Notes: a model not told the origin generated them from the sequence alone. Positions 26,283 through 35,646 are shown, numbered from the stretch's first letter. The stretch: DNA of 64,000 nt from Chitinophaga rhizophila (GCF_019492185.1 NZ_JAICCF010000001.1:1116001-1180000); one strand, 5' to 3'. Program-made: numbers and translations.

Positions 26283-26678
26283 TTATTGCCGGTTATTGTG
26301 TTTGTCCAGTTGCTGATACCATTCCTTGATCAGGGCTGTATAGCTTCTTGTATGATCTGCCTCGCTTATCAGCGCGATTGTCTGTTGGGTATAGTATATA
26401 CATATCTCTCTTTTAACCTTATCCGGGATCGCCGTAATGTGAATTGTATGCGTATAGGCAGCAAACACCGATGTAGCTAAAGAATAAATATCTTCTTCCT
26501 CGTTTAATAAATATGAGACTATCAGGATATGATCTATCCAGAACTGGATAGCTTCCTGCTCATCCACTCCCATTTGTTTGCAAGCTATTTGGAATTTTAC
26601 TGGCAGGAAAACCTCCATTGTTATGCTTGGCCCTGATCTATCGGGATTTCCAGAGGGGCGATTAGGCTGTTGTCTCAT
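26283..26678 (-). CDS. Hypothetical helical protein
   Basis: A 131-residue helical protein without catalytic motifs. The likely start is at 26678 or an internal Met near residue 21 (TMEVFLPVKFQIACKQMGV). It overlaps the HEPN-type gene by 17 bases, so the two are translationally coupled. The function is unknown. Confidence 0.5.
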   Translation of the reverse strand: MRQQPNRPSGNPDRSGPSITMEVFLPVKFQIACKQMGVDEQEAIQFWIDHILIVSYLLNEEEDIYSLATSVFAAYTHTIHITAIPDKVKREICIYYTQQTIALISEADHTRSYTALIKEWYQQLDKHNNRQ

Positions 26679-27576
26679 GTGTAGTTGTTATAGGGAATAC
26701 AATTGGTTGGCCCTTATCCAGTTCTTGCAGCTTAGTCTGGTAAAGGGATTCGGCTACGGACATTAATTCCTTTATCCTGTCTATGAGGATAGCAACCTTT
26801 TCAGCAGGTACAGTATAATCTTCTTTATAACGGGCATCTGAATAAGCTTTGTTTAACAGGTTGAAAATTTCCGTTTCTTCCCTTGTCAATCGAGGGAAAA
26901 TAACAGACGGCTCCATGCTGAAGTTGTCAATCAGGGCCAGTAAGCGGGAAAGATTATGGGTGGTAGACCGGTAGCCGGTGGTTCCTCTTAATATTGCCAT
27001 ACAGGTATGTTGTGCTGCCTGATGCAGGTTAAATACTGCCTGCTCCGGCCAGTTCTCCTGCTGGCAATCAGTGGCTGTCTTAAAAAACCGTTGGGCAGTA
27101 GTGAAACACCGGTTCCATTGAGTGGTAATCCGGTTTTTAATTTCTTCTTTCGTCGGTTCAACGGGCAGGTCCGCTGTCAATGGCTTTCCGCTACTGTAAA
27201 CAGGTACGGCTTTACGGTAAACGGTAGTGTCAAAACAATAACCGGCAGGCAGCCCTTCCATAAATGCTACATACTTCTGCACCATACAGGTGATTTCACA
27301 GGGTAATGATGCCGCTTGCTGATCTATTAACTGGATAAGCTCGTATTCCGGTCGTTTTTCTGTCTCTGTGGTTAGGATTAGCAAGTCGAACGTTGTCGGG
27401 TATATCGTTTCCCGGTAACCTTCCCCCGGCCAGAAGCAACTCCAATCCTGCATAATGGTAGTACGGGTGCCCAAGCACCAGATCAGTTCCGGTTGCAGAA
27501 CAAGCAGAATTTTCTCTATCAGCTTTGCCAGTTGTATGACCTGCTGCTTGGAAAGATGGGGTAAATGTGTGCGCAT
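26662..27576 (-). CDS. Nucleotidyltransferase-like plus HEPN fusion protein
   Basis: A 304-residue protein. The N-terminal half (residues 1-135) has the strand order of a minimal nucleotidyltransferase (LIWCLGTRTT..., then FDLLILTTET), but the catalytic G-S and D-x-D residues are mostly lost. The C-terminal half is a recognisable HEPN domain: AVFNLHQAAQHTCMAIL, a T-H-N-L-S-R-L-L-A-L segment, then LLNKAYSDARYKEDY near residue 260. MNT-HEPN pairs are toxin-antitoxin modules; fused forms are common on Bacteroidetes mobile elements. No canonical R-x4-H motif is seen, so RNase activity is doubtful. Confidence 0.6.
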   Translation of the reverse strand: MRTHLPHLSKQQVIQLAKLIEKILLVLQPELIWCLGTRTTIMQDWSCFWPGEGYRETIYPTTFDLLILTTETEKRPEYELIQLIDQQAASLPCEITCMVQKYVAFMEGLPAGYCFDTTVYRKAVPVYSSGKPLTADLPVEPTKEEIKNRITTQWNRCFTTAQRFFKTATDCQQENWPEQAVFNLHQAAQHTCMAILRGTTGYRSTTHNLSRLLALIDNFSMEPSVIFPRLTREETEIFNLLNKAYSDARYKEDYTVPAEKVAILIDRIKELMSVAESLYQTKLQELDKGQPIVFPITTTHETTA

Positions 27577-27607
27577 AGGTACTTTTTTAGGTTGTTCAGA
27601 GGGCGGT

Positions 27608-28345
27608 TTAACGATAAACGGGAAGGGTTAACGTAAAAACGGTATTTCCCCACTCGCTTTGCACAGCAAGAACACCGCCCAAAGCCTGTGCATATTGCAC
27701 ACTTAGAAACAGCCCTAGCCCAGTGCCTGCCAGGCCATTGTCTAACCTCTCGTATGGCATAAATAAACGGGAGGCTTTTTCCGGTGGGATTTCCATGCCC
27801 TGATTGATAACCTGTAGATAGATCACGTCACTTTCCAGGCAGCATTTCACGGTAATAACAGTGCCGGGATAGCTGTACTTAAGAGCATTGGAGAGCAGGT
27901 TTTGCAGTATCTGCCCCAGCTTTACAGGGTCTGTAGTAACCTGTGCATTTTCCAGCGGGGGATGCAGTATCAGGCAAATATCCTTTTGTTGCAGGGCCGC
28001 AGTCCTTTCTTGTTGGCGAATGATCGGTGTTATCCATGACCTGAAATCAATCTGGCAGTAGGCAGGTGTAATATCCAGTTTACCGTTATGAAATTTTACG
28101 GTAGCAAGCATATTGTCCAATATATGTAAGGTATCAAGGGTTGTGGTTTCCAACGCCTGAAAGAATGCTTCCGACTTGCTGCCTTCGCGAATATACCGGC
28201 AGACCTGGACAGTACCGGCTACTTGTGTGCGTAGTTCATGGGCAAACATACCGAGGAACAGCTCTATTGTCTGTAGGGCGCTTTCTTGAGCTAAAGCAGC
28301 CGGTGGCAATGGGATAATAGTATTATCTTCAAATGAGATTGGCAT
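27608..28345 (-). CDS. Soluble histidine kinase-like protein
   Basis: A 245-residue protein with no membrane segment or sensor domain. The HisKA box MFAHELRTQVAGT gives the phospho-acceptor His near residue 36. The N box is QILQNLLSNALKYS (about 147-160), and the G2 box is AGTGLGLFLS (about 210-219). The G1/D box, normally D-x-G-x-G, reads VINQGMEIPPE, so the key Asp is Asn and ATP binding may be weak. There is no adjacent response regulator. It starts the minus-strand cluster. In CTnDOT-like elements a kinase (RteA) controls mobilisation, which is the likely context. Confidence 0.7.
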   Translation of the reverse strand: MPISFEDNTIIPLPPAALAQESALQTIELFLGMFAHELRTQVAGTVQVCRYIREGSKSEAFFQALETTTLDTLHILDNMLATVKFHNGKLDITPAYCQIDFRSWITPIIRQQERTAALQQKDICLILHPPLENAQVTTDPVKLGQILQNLLSNALKYSYPGTVITVKCCLESDVIYLQVINQGMEIPPEKASRLFMPYERLDNGLAGTGLGLFLSVQYAQALGGVLAVQSEWGNTVFTLTLPVYR

Positions 28346-28591
28346 AACTGGCTAGTTTAATGGTGTTAAGGGAGATAGTTGTCCATAACAGCTCCGGTAG
28401 CGTATTGCACCACTGGCGGCTGTTTGATACCTGATTCGTGTGGTAAATTACCATCCCCGGCAACCGTACCCCACTAAGCAAGCCTGTGCGTTAACAAAAA
28501 TTAGTTGTATTTTACCGGATAGTTAACCGGGAATAACCCTTGGTATCTCACCAGCCCGGATGAAGTAGGATACCAAATTATTAGTTTTCAA

Positions 28592-28599
28592 TATCTTTG
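28592..28599 (+). promoter_or_regulatory. Bacteroidetes -7 promoter element (TAnnTTTG)
   Basis: TATCTTTG matches the Bacteroidetes sigma-ABfr -7 element. It ends six bases before ATG 28605. Transcription from such an element starts about 5-8 bases downstream, so the mRNA would begin at or next to the start codon and be leaderless. A T-rich -33 region precedes it without a clear TTTG. Confidence 0.5.
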
Positions 28600-28604
28600 T
28601 GACT

Positions 28605-29039
28605 ATGACAATTACCAGTATGCCTGAAAAAGTACACCAAGGACGCGCGGTAAAACGCCTTAGAGAAATCCTGCATGTTAAACAGGATGTATTGGCTGAT
28701 GCCCTCAATATCAGCCAGCAGAGTGTTTCTTTATTGGAAACCAAAGAAACCATTGAACCGGAGCAGTTGGAGTTGATTGCTAAGACATTGAATGTGCCTG
28801 TAGATGCAATTAAAAACTTTAACGAAGAGGCTCAGATTTATAACATTCAGCATAACTATGAGGGCGCCAATCCTCATGCAACAAGTGTAGCAGTTAGCAA
28901 TCATTATTGCGTTTTCAACCCACTTGATAAGTGGCTTGAAACTTTGGAGGAGAATAAAAAACTTACCGCCGCCCTTCTGAAAGAAAAGGATGAAAAGATT
29001 GCCTTGTTGGAGAAGCTATTGGGAGAAAAGAAGAAATAA
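28605..29039 (+). CDS. XRE-family transcriptional regulator
   Basis: A protein of about 144 residues (ATG 28605; an in-frame GTG two codons earlier and ATG 28620 are alternatives). The N-terminal HTH reads GRAVKRLREILHVKQDVLADALNISQQSVSLLETKETIEPEQLELIAKTL-like, a standard Cro/C1 fold. The C-terminus is a coiled coil (ENKKLTAALLKEKDEKIALLEKLL) likely to dimerise it. It diverges from the histidine kinase gene and is followed by a good terminator, so it is probably the repressor controlling the element's maintenance genes or its own cargo boundary. Confidence 0.85.
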   Translation: MTITSMPEKVHQGRAVKRLREILHVKQDVLADALNISQQSVSLLETKETIEPEQLELIAKTLNVPVDAIKNFNEEAQIYNIQHNYEGANPHATSVAVSNHYCVFNPLDKWLETLEENKKLTAALLKEKDEKIALLEKLLGEKKK

Positions 29040-29065
29040 CGCAGAAATTTAATATTTTTATTTAA

Positions 29066-29093
29066 GCCATCTCACTTTGTAGATGGCTTTTTG
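29066..29093 (+). terminator. Intrinsic terminator after the XRE gene
   Basis: A 7-bp perfect stem (GCCATCT/AGATGGC) with an 8-base loop is followed by TTTTTG. It isolates the XRE gene from the downstream cargo. Confidence 0.75.
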
Positions 29094-29166
29094 TATTATA
29101 TATATACATTATGATGCAGTAAGTAATCAAATAATACCCAAGCGAAAGTTTGATCCATTATAATAA

Positions 29167-29826
29167 ATGAGTGCCACCATAACATTAGCAAAACAGCAAG
29201 CAACCGCTATTATCCAGCATGTAAACGATGCTGAAAAGGGCAAGGGCTTCTTATATCGCTGCGTTGGTTGTGATAAAGAAATGATTGTTGTGAAAGGTGC
29301 TACAAGAAAAAGAGAATGGCATTTCAGACATGCAGTAGACTCCAATTGTACAGGTGGCCGAGACACGGCTTTGCATGATTATGCGGTACAGGTAATAATG
29401 AGTAACGATGATGAGGTAACTATCTCAAATAAACTCAAAATTGGATATTCAAATCCTCGTAAGGAAGTTTCATTTCATGGAAAGCGATCAGATGTCACAG
29501 TATTACATGAAAATAATGATGTACACTTTGAGATTTTTGTTACTCATGACTTAGATCGGAAGAAGATTGATATATACAAAACAAATAAGATCAAGTGTGT
29601 GCGTATTGACTTATCAGACCCATATTTATTGACTGCTTCACCAGAGTTAATTAAAGATCTTCTACTAAATCAGTATGAAAATAAAACTGTCGTTTATTGG
29701 CTTGATGAAGCGACATTGGAACCAAAGAGCGAAGAAGCGAATATTATTAATACCGTTCTTTGGCTATTGACAATAGTAGGAGTAGGCTATTTGTTAAGGA
29801 ATTTTTTCAGAAAAAAGCAAAGGTAA
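29167..29826 (+). CDS. CoiA-like nuclease with zinc ribbon and membrane tail
   Basis: A 219-residue protein. A zinc-ribbon-like N-terminus (YRCVGCDKEMIVVKGATRKREWHFRH, then C near residue 60) matches the CoiA-type start. It is followed by a predicted restriction-endonuclease fold: R-S-D-V-T-V near residue 114, then HFEIFVTHDLDRKKIDIYK (about 124-142), where the Asp, Glu and Lys supply the D...ExK-like centre, followed by IKCVRIDLSD. The C-terminal hydrophobic segment (NTVLWLLTIVGVGYLL, about 196-211) would anchor it to the membrane, which is unusual for CoiA proteins. It lies 20 bases upstream of the GmrSD-like gene, suggesting one operon. Confidence 0.65.
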   Translation: MSATITLAKQQATAIIQHVNDAEKGKGFLYRCVGCDKEMIVVKGATRKREWHFRHAVDSNCTGGRDTALHDYAVQVIMSNDDEVTISNKLKIGYSNPRKEVSFHGKRSDVTVLHENNDVHFEIFVTHDLDRKKIDIYKTNKIKCVRIDLSDPYLLTASPELIKDLLLNQYENKTVVYWLDEATLEPKSEEANIINTVLWLLTIVGVGYLLRNFFRKKQR

Positions 29827-29845
29827 AATTAATACAATTCAAAAG

Positions 29846-31534
29846 ATGCAATTTGTAAAGCGTTCCGTTTTTGGCTTTTTTGATGGCACCAAAAAATCGT
29901 TCATTATTCCAGTATATCAGCGGGCTTATGCTTGGAAAGAAAAAGAATGGTCGACATTCTTGAATGATCTAAAAGAGCAGATACAGGGAGATAGCAACTA
30001 TTTCTTTGGCAATATCTTATTGGAAACAATTGAGCAGGATAGAGTATTTGATGTAATTGATGGCCAGCAAAGATTGACGACACTGACAATATTTGTTCGC
30101 TCTCTTATTAATATATTGAAAGAAAGAATTGCAGTTGGTGAAACTATAGATATATCTATTGCTGAAAAAGAAGCGACTTTTTTAAAGAATGGCGGCACAA
30201 TTAAACTCAGGCCAGTAGATTATGATAGGTCGTGTTATGATGCTTTAATAATTGAAAACAAAGAAAAATTTGAAATAGCATCTCCTTCTCAGGAAAATAT
30301 AAGGGACGCTCGAGCATGGTTCATCAAAGAATTACGAAAGATGCCGACAGAGGATATTTTGAAAATTCTTGATAAAATTGAAAAAACTGCAATAACAAGT
30401 ATCGAATTTGAGGGTAAAAAGGACGCTGCTTTGATGTTTGAATTGCAGAATAATAGGGGTAAAGATTTAACAAATATGGAGAGGTTAAAATCCTACTTCA
30501 TGTATCAGCTTTATGTTTACAGCAAACAGGAAGAAGCAGATATGAATATTGAGTATGTTGCAAACCTTTTCAAGGCAATTTATGGACTTATTAATGATAT
30601 AAAGGGTTTGGATGAAGATAGTATTCTACTCTACCACTGTCATACTTATGTTAAAGGTTTTGATTATAGAAACATTGAAGATATAAAGGCGGAATTCAAA
30701 AAATCTTCCAATAGGGTAACATGGATAAATACGTTTGTTGAAGAGCTTCATACTACATTTTCAAATATGAAAAAATTAGAAAACAGCAAGGATATTTATT
30801 ACTCTCTTTTAAAACGATTAAAGGCACCCGCATTTGTCTATCCCTTTCTGATAAAAGGATATAAATATTTTGGAGATGACACAAGTAAACTGAGTGATTT
30901 GTTTAAAGTTCTAGAAATTCTTGTTTTTAGATATGCAGTTATCAGAAGTGGAGCCACGATTGAGAGCAGATTAAACCAAATATTACATCAATATACCGGT
31001 TCAAATACTGAATTGCGTAATAATTTGAAAACAAAGCTAAATCAAGAACATCACTGGAGCGATGAAAGATTTAAAAGCACATTGGATGGATACATGTATT
31101 CAACACCGATAGTGAATTACTTGCTTTGGCGTTATGAAGCCAGTATACAAAGTAAAGGATATGTATTAGGCTCAATTATATTAGATGATGAACAGATTGA
31201 GCATATCTCACCCCAAAAACCACCGATCGATCAGACATTGGCGAGTGGCTATAAAGTGAACTCGATCAATGAGTATTCAGAAGATTTTTTAAAAGACTAC
31301 CTTAATTCTTTGGGTAACTTAATGCTTATCTCAGGCAATCATAACAGATCAATCGGGAACATCCCATTTAAAGAAAAACTTTCTTCCTACAATAAGAACC
31401 CACTTCTAAACCAGCAAGGTGAAATTAAGAATTTTGTGAGTGGAGATACTGATACTCCTTTATGGGATATGAAAGCAATTGATAAAAGACATTCAGTTAT
31501 ATTGAGTTTTGCCATATTTAATTGGAGCTTTTAG
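29846..31534 (+). CDS. GmrSD-type protein (DUF262 plus HNH DUF1524), type IV restriction-like
   Basis: A 562-residue protein. The N-terminal DUF262 (GmrS/ParB-like) domain shows FIIPVYQRAYAWKEKEW (residues about 18-34), FFGNILLE, and DVIDGQQRLTTLTIF (about 69-83), the ParB-type NTP site. The C-terminal DUF1524 HNH domain shows EQIEHISPQKP (about 450-460) and SLGNLMLISGNHNRSIGNIPFKEK (about 491-514). Single-chain GmrSD enzymes cut modified (often glucosylated) phage DNA using NTP. It follows the CoiA-like gene by 19 bases and precedes the giant protein by 350 bases. Confidence 0.85.
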   Translation: MQFVKRSVFGFFDGTKKSFIIPVYQRAYAWKEKEWSTFLNDLKEQIQGDSNYFFGNILLETIEQDRVFDVIDGQQRLTTLTIFVRSLINILKERIAVGETIDISIAEKEATFLKNGGTIKLRPVDYDRSCYDALIIENKEKFEIASPSQENIRDARAWFIKELRKMPTEDILKILDKIEKTAITSIEFEGKKDAALMFELQNNRGKDLTNMERLKSYFMYQLYVYSKQEEADMNIEYVANLFKAIYGLINDIKGLDEDSILLYHCHTYVKGFDYRNIEDIKAEFKKSSNRVTWINTFVEELHTTFSNMKKLENSKDIYYSLLKRLKAPAFVYPFLIKGYKYFGDDTSKLSDLFKVLEILVFRYAVIRSGATIESRLNQILHQYTGSNTELRNNLKTKLNQEHHWSDERFKSTLDGYMYSTPIVNYLLWRYEASIQSKGYVLGSIILDDEQIEHISPQKPPIDQTLASGYKVNSINEYSEDFLKDYLNSLGNLMLISGNHNRSIGNIPFKEKLSSYNKNPLLNQQGEIKNFVSGDTDTPLWDMKAIDKRHSVILSFAIFNWSF

Positions 31535-31884
31535 GATATATAAATATAATTCAAACATTTTTAATGCTATACATTATGAAGATTTCAACCCCGGACATTA
31601 ACGATTATAATGATATTTAGATTGCGAAGTGAATGTTTGATAACATCTCAGCATTTGAATGGTATGATTATGTAAGCTATGCTTTTGATAAAGCTCTTTT
31701 CCTATGATGAAAAGAGTTTTCTCAGTCAAATAAAATTTAAAGCCCGTTTAAGATAAAAATGTTAATCTGTTATAGACGATAGCAATATAAGCAGAACGTG
31801 TAAGTAATAAATAGACTTTATTGCTCTTAACCATTCATTATTTTATATAATAGAAATCTGTGAATATCCATAAATTTTGATTAC
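31535..31884. other. AT-rich spacer with a weak terminator
   Basis: This region holds a plus-strand hairpin (CTCTTTTC at 31694-31701, GAAAAGAG at 31709-31716, then TTTT) that could terminate the CoiA/GmrSD transcript. The last 100 bases before 31885 are very AT-rich and probably contain the promoter of the 1222-residue gene. There is no ORF. Confidence 0.45.
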
Positions 31885-34800
31885 ATGATTGTTGGTCTTG
31901 TAAAATGGTTTGATAAAGAAAAGGGATTTGGCATAGTTCAATCCGTATCAGGCGAGCAGGCTTTTATACATAAAAGCGAATTTGTGATAATGCCTGAAAA
32001 AATATTGGTGGCTACAGCATTAGTATATGAAATCAAGCATGGCCGCCAGGGAAGATTGGAGGCCGCAAAAGCCCAACCACCATCCTCATTTGAAGACTGG
32101 AGACTTATAATGGAATTATTAGGGAAAGAAGATACAGTTAAAATAGAGGTTGATATAACCGTTAGGAAGAGATATGGCGGCACTTTCCGAAAAAAGGAAC
32201 TAAAATCTTACGGAATAAAAACATTTGCCGCACATCAGCTTCTACGAACAAAATCAAAAGAAGATATAATTAGCATTATCACTAAGTATTTCAAGAAGTT
32301 TATTTTTGAAAAAGCTCCTCATTTATTTTATGAATATGCAATATTGGTTCATAATAAAATAAAGGGGCTGGCATTACCTGATGAAAAAATCATACTAAAG
32401 GAAATATTTTCATTTTTCAATGAGAATAAAAATAGTTTAATGCTATTCCAGGCATGGTCAAATAACAATCCGGCTATTTTGTATTTTGAGCCGGAGAACG
32501 AATTTTATCTTGATCACATATTCGGATTGGAGAAAAAAGAAGTTGAATTTCCTGTTAAAGAACTAACTGTTTCTTTTTTTAGAGAAATATCTCCTCTGAT
32601 TAAACAGGAACATATACAAAGAGTTAAAGCATTAGAGATTGGCGACGTCGCGTTATTTGAAATTTTTTCTATTAGGTCTGAACTTTTTATAGATAATCAG
32701 CAATTAGACGAGTATTTGTTTCTTACTAAAATTATTGATAGCATTTCTAACGAAGAATTAAAGACGAAATGCAATTTGATATTAGCAACCTATCGAAATC
32801 TGATACCACATATCACAGAGGATAAATTGCTGTTTGAAATATGTAATAGATTCCCAGCTAATGAAACTTGTAAATCTGTGATCATGTCGTGGCATCATCA
32901 AAGCAGTTCACTGACTATAATACTATTTAAGAAATTTAAAGAAGTGGGATATCCATTCGACAATATTGAAGAGAGTTTCTATTCTAAATTTATTGATACA
33001 GCGCCATTAGTTGAATTGAAAACGCTCCTTAATATTTATAGTTCAAAGTATCTTATTTCCCGTTTGATTGAGAAAATAGACTTTTCTAAGGATGAGCCTC
33101 TTCATCAGCTAAAGGACTTAGAGAATTTAACAGATCATTCTTCTTTGCTGGAAGATAAAATTAGGCACCTGTTGACAGATATAATGGCTGATTTCAGTTA
33201 TTTCAAACTGAAAAAAACTGCTTCATTAATACACCATATAGGGAAAGATTTTTTTTCTCATGAATTACTAAATGCAATTGAACAGGTATCTGTTGAGCAG
33301 TTGCCTGCAGCATTAGCGGGTTATTCGAACAATGAAAAGATTTCAAGCTTCTACGTCTTTTCCAATATGCTGGATGCATTTCGGCATTCAAAAGAATGTT
33401 TATTTACTGTTACAGCCATAGATAAACAAGAAGGCATATTTGAAGAATTTGTATTGAAAAATGCAATGCCTGCTGTAATCATTAGGGCGTGGGAACAAGA
33501 TTATATCCCATCTTTCATTCCGTATCTAAGATCTCAATTAAATGAATTTACCGATGAGCATTTATCGAACATTTTTGAAAAGGATAAATTGGAAAAGGAG
33601 TTGGTAAATGAAATATTAGAGATACGATTAAAAAGTGGAACAAAAGTAGAGTGGATATTGCAGATGGCACATCTTCATCTTGATTCAGGGCTCTTCCATA
33701 AATTTGATAAAGCTGTATTTCAGAAAATAGGCAAAGAAGAATATTTCGATCTTTGGAAAAAAGGTATAGGGAAAATATTTCCTAAAGATTCAATTGTAAA
33801 ACTAATTACAGAGAATAGTCAAGAAATATACAACATCCATAACTGGATTAGAGATAATATTTGTAGTGCAACGGATATAGGGAATGTTTTGCTCGAGATT
33901 ACAAATAGCATTATTGAGGTTTTGGATAGAAAGGATTTTTATATAAAGATGAGATGTATAAAATGCTTGGTTGATTTAGATATAAATTACAAAAAGAAAA
34001 TAGGCGAAAATAATCGGCAGTTTGACAATCTTATTTTGTGGTTTTTAGAATTGAATGAGGAATTTGATCTCGCCTTATTGCAGAGGAAATTTATTTACTT
34101 TAGCCCAGCCGACCAGATTAAGATTATCAAGAGACTATTTTATTTAAAGCATCAAAGGAAGATTAGTTTTTCTATAATTGAATTGGATGCTATTGTAAGA
34201 GCAGATTTAGACCTTTTTCTTGCCAATCAAAAGTTTAACGAGGATTTTGTGCTCGACGTATCTACAAGTCTTGTTATTGAACTAATCAAGAACTATCAGT
34301 CGCAAGGTCGCTTTCTTGCTGATAGTGAACTGTTGAAGATAGTATTACATGATATTGGTAGAGAACGAAGAAAAAAGTTTAAAATCGAAAAGTATTTTGA
34401 AGAATGTCTTGGCAGGATGAATGCTGAGTGGGATTGGAAGACCAATGGAACAATCTTTAAACAGCAAAATGGAAACAATACATTTTTTGTTATAGAATTT
34501 GATTATGATTCCAATTTGGTAAATGAGGTTAAAAATATTCCGGGCAGGCGGTATGATAGTAACACAAAGAAATGGATTATACCATCTTCGTCAGAAGGCC
34601 AGGTGCTTTCTTTTGGTAAAAAAAATCGTTTCTTCTTCAATTATGGTGCAAATAATTATTCAAACAATCCACACCTTGCAAATTTTAAAAGAGATGAAGT
34701 TCCCAATGGGATAAAATTTTGTGAAGGAAGAATTGCAAATAGCCAAGATGCCATGTTACTCCGTGGCTTCTGGTGGTGTGCAAATCAAAAATGCTTTCAG

Positions 34801-35553
34801 AATTGCGAAACTGAGCATTTAAGTCCTGAGAGTGATTACAACAGCCTTACCCTATTAGACCTTCTAAAGATATTTGAGATCAATGTTGATGAGAATAGTA
34901 ATTATGGTTTTTTCCCTCATGGGAAATATTATCAGTTAATAAGTCAAATAAATAGGTTTAACCGCTTACTTGAAAAATTATATTGTCATGAATGTGATGA
35001 AATATTATTTCCGGTTCAATCATCAAATTTTGCAGCATATACTGTAGTAAGATTTTCTTGCAACAACAACAATTGCAAACAACATGGTCAAGAGGTATAT
35101 TTAAATCATTGTCTGGACGGCAAATGCAATAGTATAATTGATAGTCGAATTTCTAAGAAGTGTGAAAATGGTCTTTATATATGTAATTGCTGTGGTGGTT
35201 GCTGTTCACATGACATGTTAAACCGGAGGCTGAACAATTTAAGAACAACCGGAGGTTCCATTCACCCCAATCTAGTTGATTGTGTTAATGGGCAGAAAGG
35301 ACATAAAGAAAAGAACGAATACTTTTGTTACAACTGTTCTGAACTAATGACGGAGGTAATTGACGATATTACTGGTGGCACCCATTTTTTTATGTGTCTT
35401 AATTGCAATGTTGAATATCACCCCTCATCTGCTATTAAACGACCACATTTGCACCTTCGACGTGCCAATTACCCCAAAATACGCTTAAGTCAAATAAGAG
35501 GCAATAGAAACAATCAGAATCCTCAAAGTGATTATCCTGATTTTGACCTCTAA
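31885..35553 (+). CDS. 1222-residue protein: cold-shock domain, HARP-like module and zinc ribbons; unknown function
   Basis: I do not recognise the whole protein. Residues 1-65 are a cold-shock nucleic-acid-binding domain: GLVKWFDKEKGFGIVQ with the RNP1-like KGFGIV, then QAFIHKSEF as RNP2. Residues about 90-850 are a long, mostly helical solenoid-like region with repeating Leu/Ile/Lys patterns and no ATPase motif. Residues about 855-915 resemble the HARP/SMARCAL1-type single-strand-binding module (FDYDSNLVNEVKNIPGRRYD, followed by KKWIIP). From residue about 960 many cysteine pairs follow (CANQKC, CHEC, CNNNNC, CNCCGGCC, CYNC, CLNC), so three or more zinc ribbons. It looks like a large nucleic-acid sensor. 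It sits alone between the GmrSD gene and the R-M operon. Confidence 0.75.
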   Translation: MIVGLVKWFDKEKGFGIVQSVSGEQAFIHKSEFVIMPEKILVATALVYEIKHGRQGRLEAAKAQPPSSFEDWRLIMELLGKEDTVKIEVDITVRKRYGGTFRKKELKSYGIKTFAAHQLLRTKSKEDIISIITKYFKKFIFEKAPHLFYEYAILVHNKIKGLALPDEKIILKEIFSFFNENKNSLMLFQAWSNNNPAILYFEPENEFYLDHIFGLEKKEVEFPVKELTVSFFREISPLIKQEHIQRVKALEIGDVALFEIFSIRSELFIDNQQLDEYLFLTKIIDSISNEELKTKCNLILATYRNLIPHITEDKLLFEICNRFPANETCKSVIMSWHHQSSSLTIILFKKFKEVGYPFDNIEESFYSKFIDTAPLVELKTLLNIYSSKYLISRLIEKIDFSKDEPLHQLKDLENLTDHSSLLEDKIRHLLTDIMADFSYFKLKKTASLIHHIGKDFFSHELLNAIEQVSVEQLPAALAGYSNNEKISSFYVFSNMLDAFRHSKECLFTVTAIDKQEGIFEEFVLKNAMPAVIIRAWEQDYIPSFIPYLRSQLNEFTDEHLSNIFEKDKLEKELVNEILEIRLKSGTKVEWILQMAHLHLDSGLFHKFDKAVFQKIGKEEYFDLWKKGIGKIFPKDSIVKLITENSQEIYNIHNWIRDNICSATDIGNVLLEITNSIIEVLDRKDFYIKMRCIKCLVDLDINYKKKIGENNRQFDNLILWFLELNEEFDLALLQRKFIYFSPADQIKIIKRLFYLKHQRKISFSIIELDAIVRADLDLFLANQKFNEDFVLDVSTSLVIELIKNYQSQGRFLADSELLKIVLHDIGRERRKKFKIEKYFEECLGRMNAEWDWKTNGTIFKQQNGNNTFFVIEFDYDSNLVNEVKNIPGRRYDSNTKKWIIPSSSEGQVLSFGKKNRFFFNYGANNYSNNPHLANFKRDEVPNGIKFCEGRIANSQDAMLLRGFWWCANQKCFQNCETEHLSPESDYNSLTLLDLLKIFEINVDENSNYGFFPHGKYYQLISQINRFNRLLEKLYCHECDEILFPVQSSNFAAYTVVRFSCNNNNCKQHGQEVYLNHCLDGKCNSIIDSRISKKCENGLYICNCCGGCCSHDMLNRRLNNLRTTGGSIHPNLVDCVNGQKGHKEKNEYFCYNCSELMTEVIDDITGGTHFFMCLNCNVEYHPSSAIKRPHLHLRRANYPKIRLSQIRGNRNNQNPQSDYPDFDL

Positions 35554-35570
35554 GACCAAAATCAGGATAA
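35532..35570. repeat. 14-bp perfect inverted repeat across a stop codon
   Basis: TTATCCTGATTTTG (35532-35545) and CAAAATCAGGATAA (35557-35570) are exact reverse complements separated by 11 bases that contain the stop codon of the 1222-residue gene. It lies between convergent genes. There is no T-run after it on either strand, so it is an atypical terminator or an RNA-stabilising hairpin. Confidence 0.55.
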
Positions 35571-35646
35571 AAAATAAGCAGTACACTTTCCAATCATATG
35601 TTCGGATTAAAATCATATTGATTGGATTCAAATAGCAGCGAATTAA

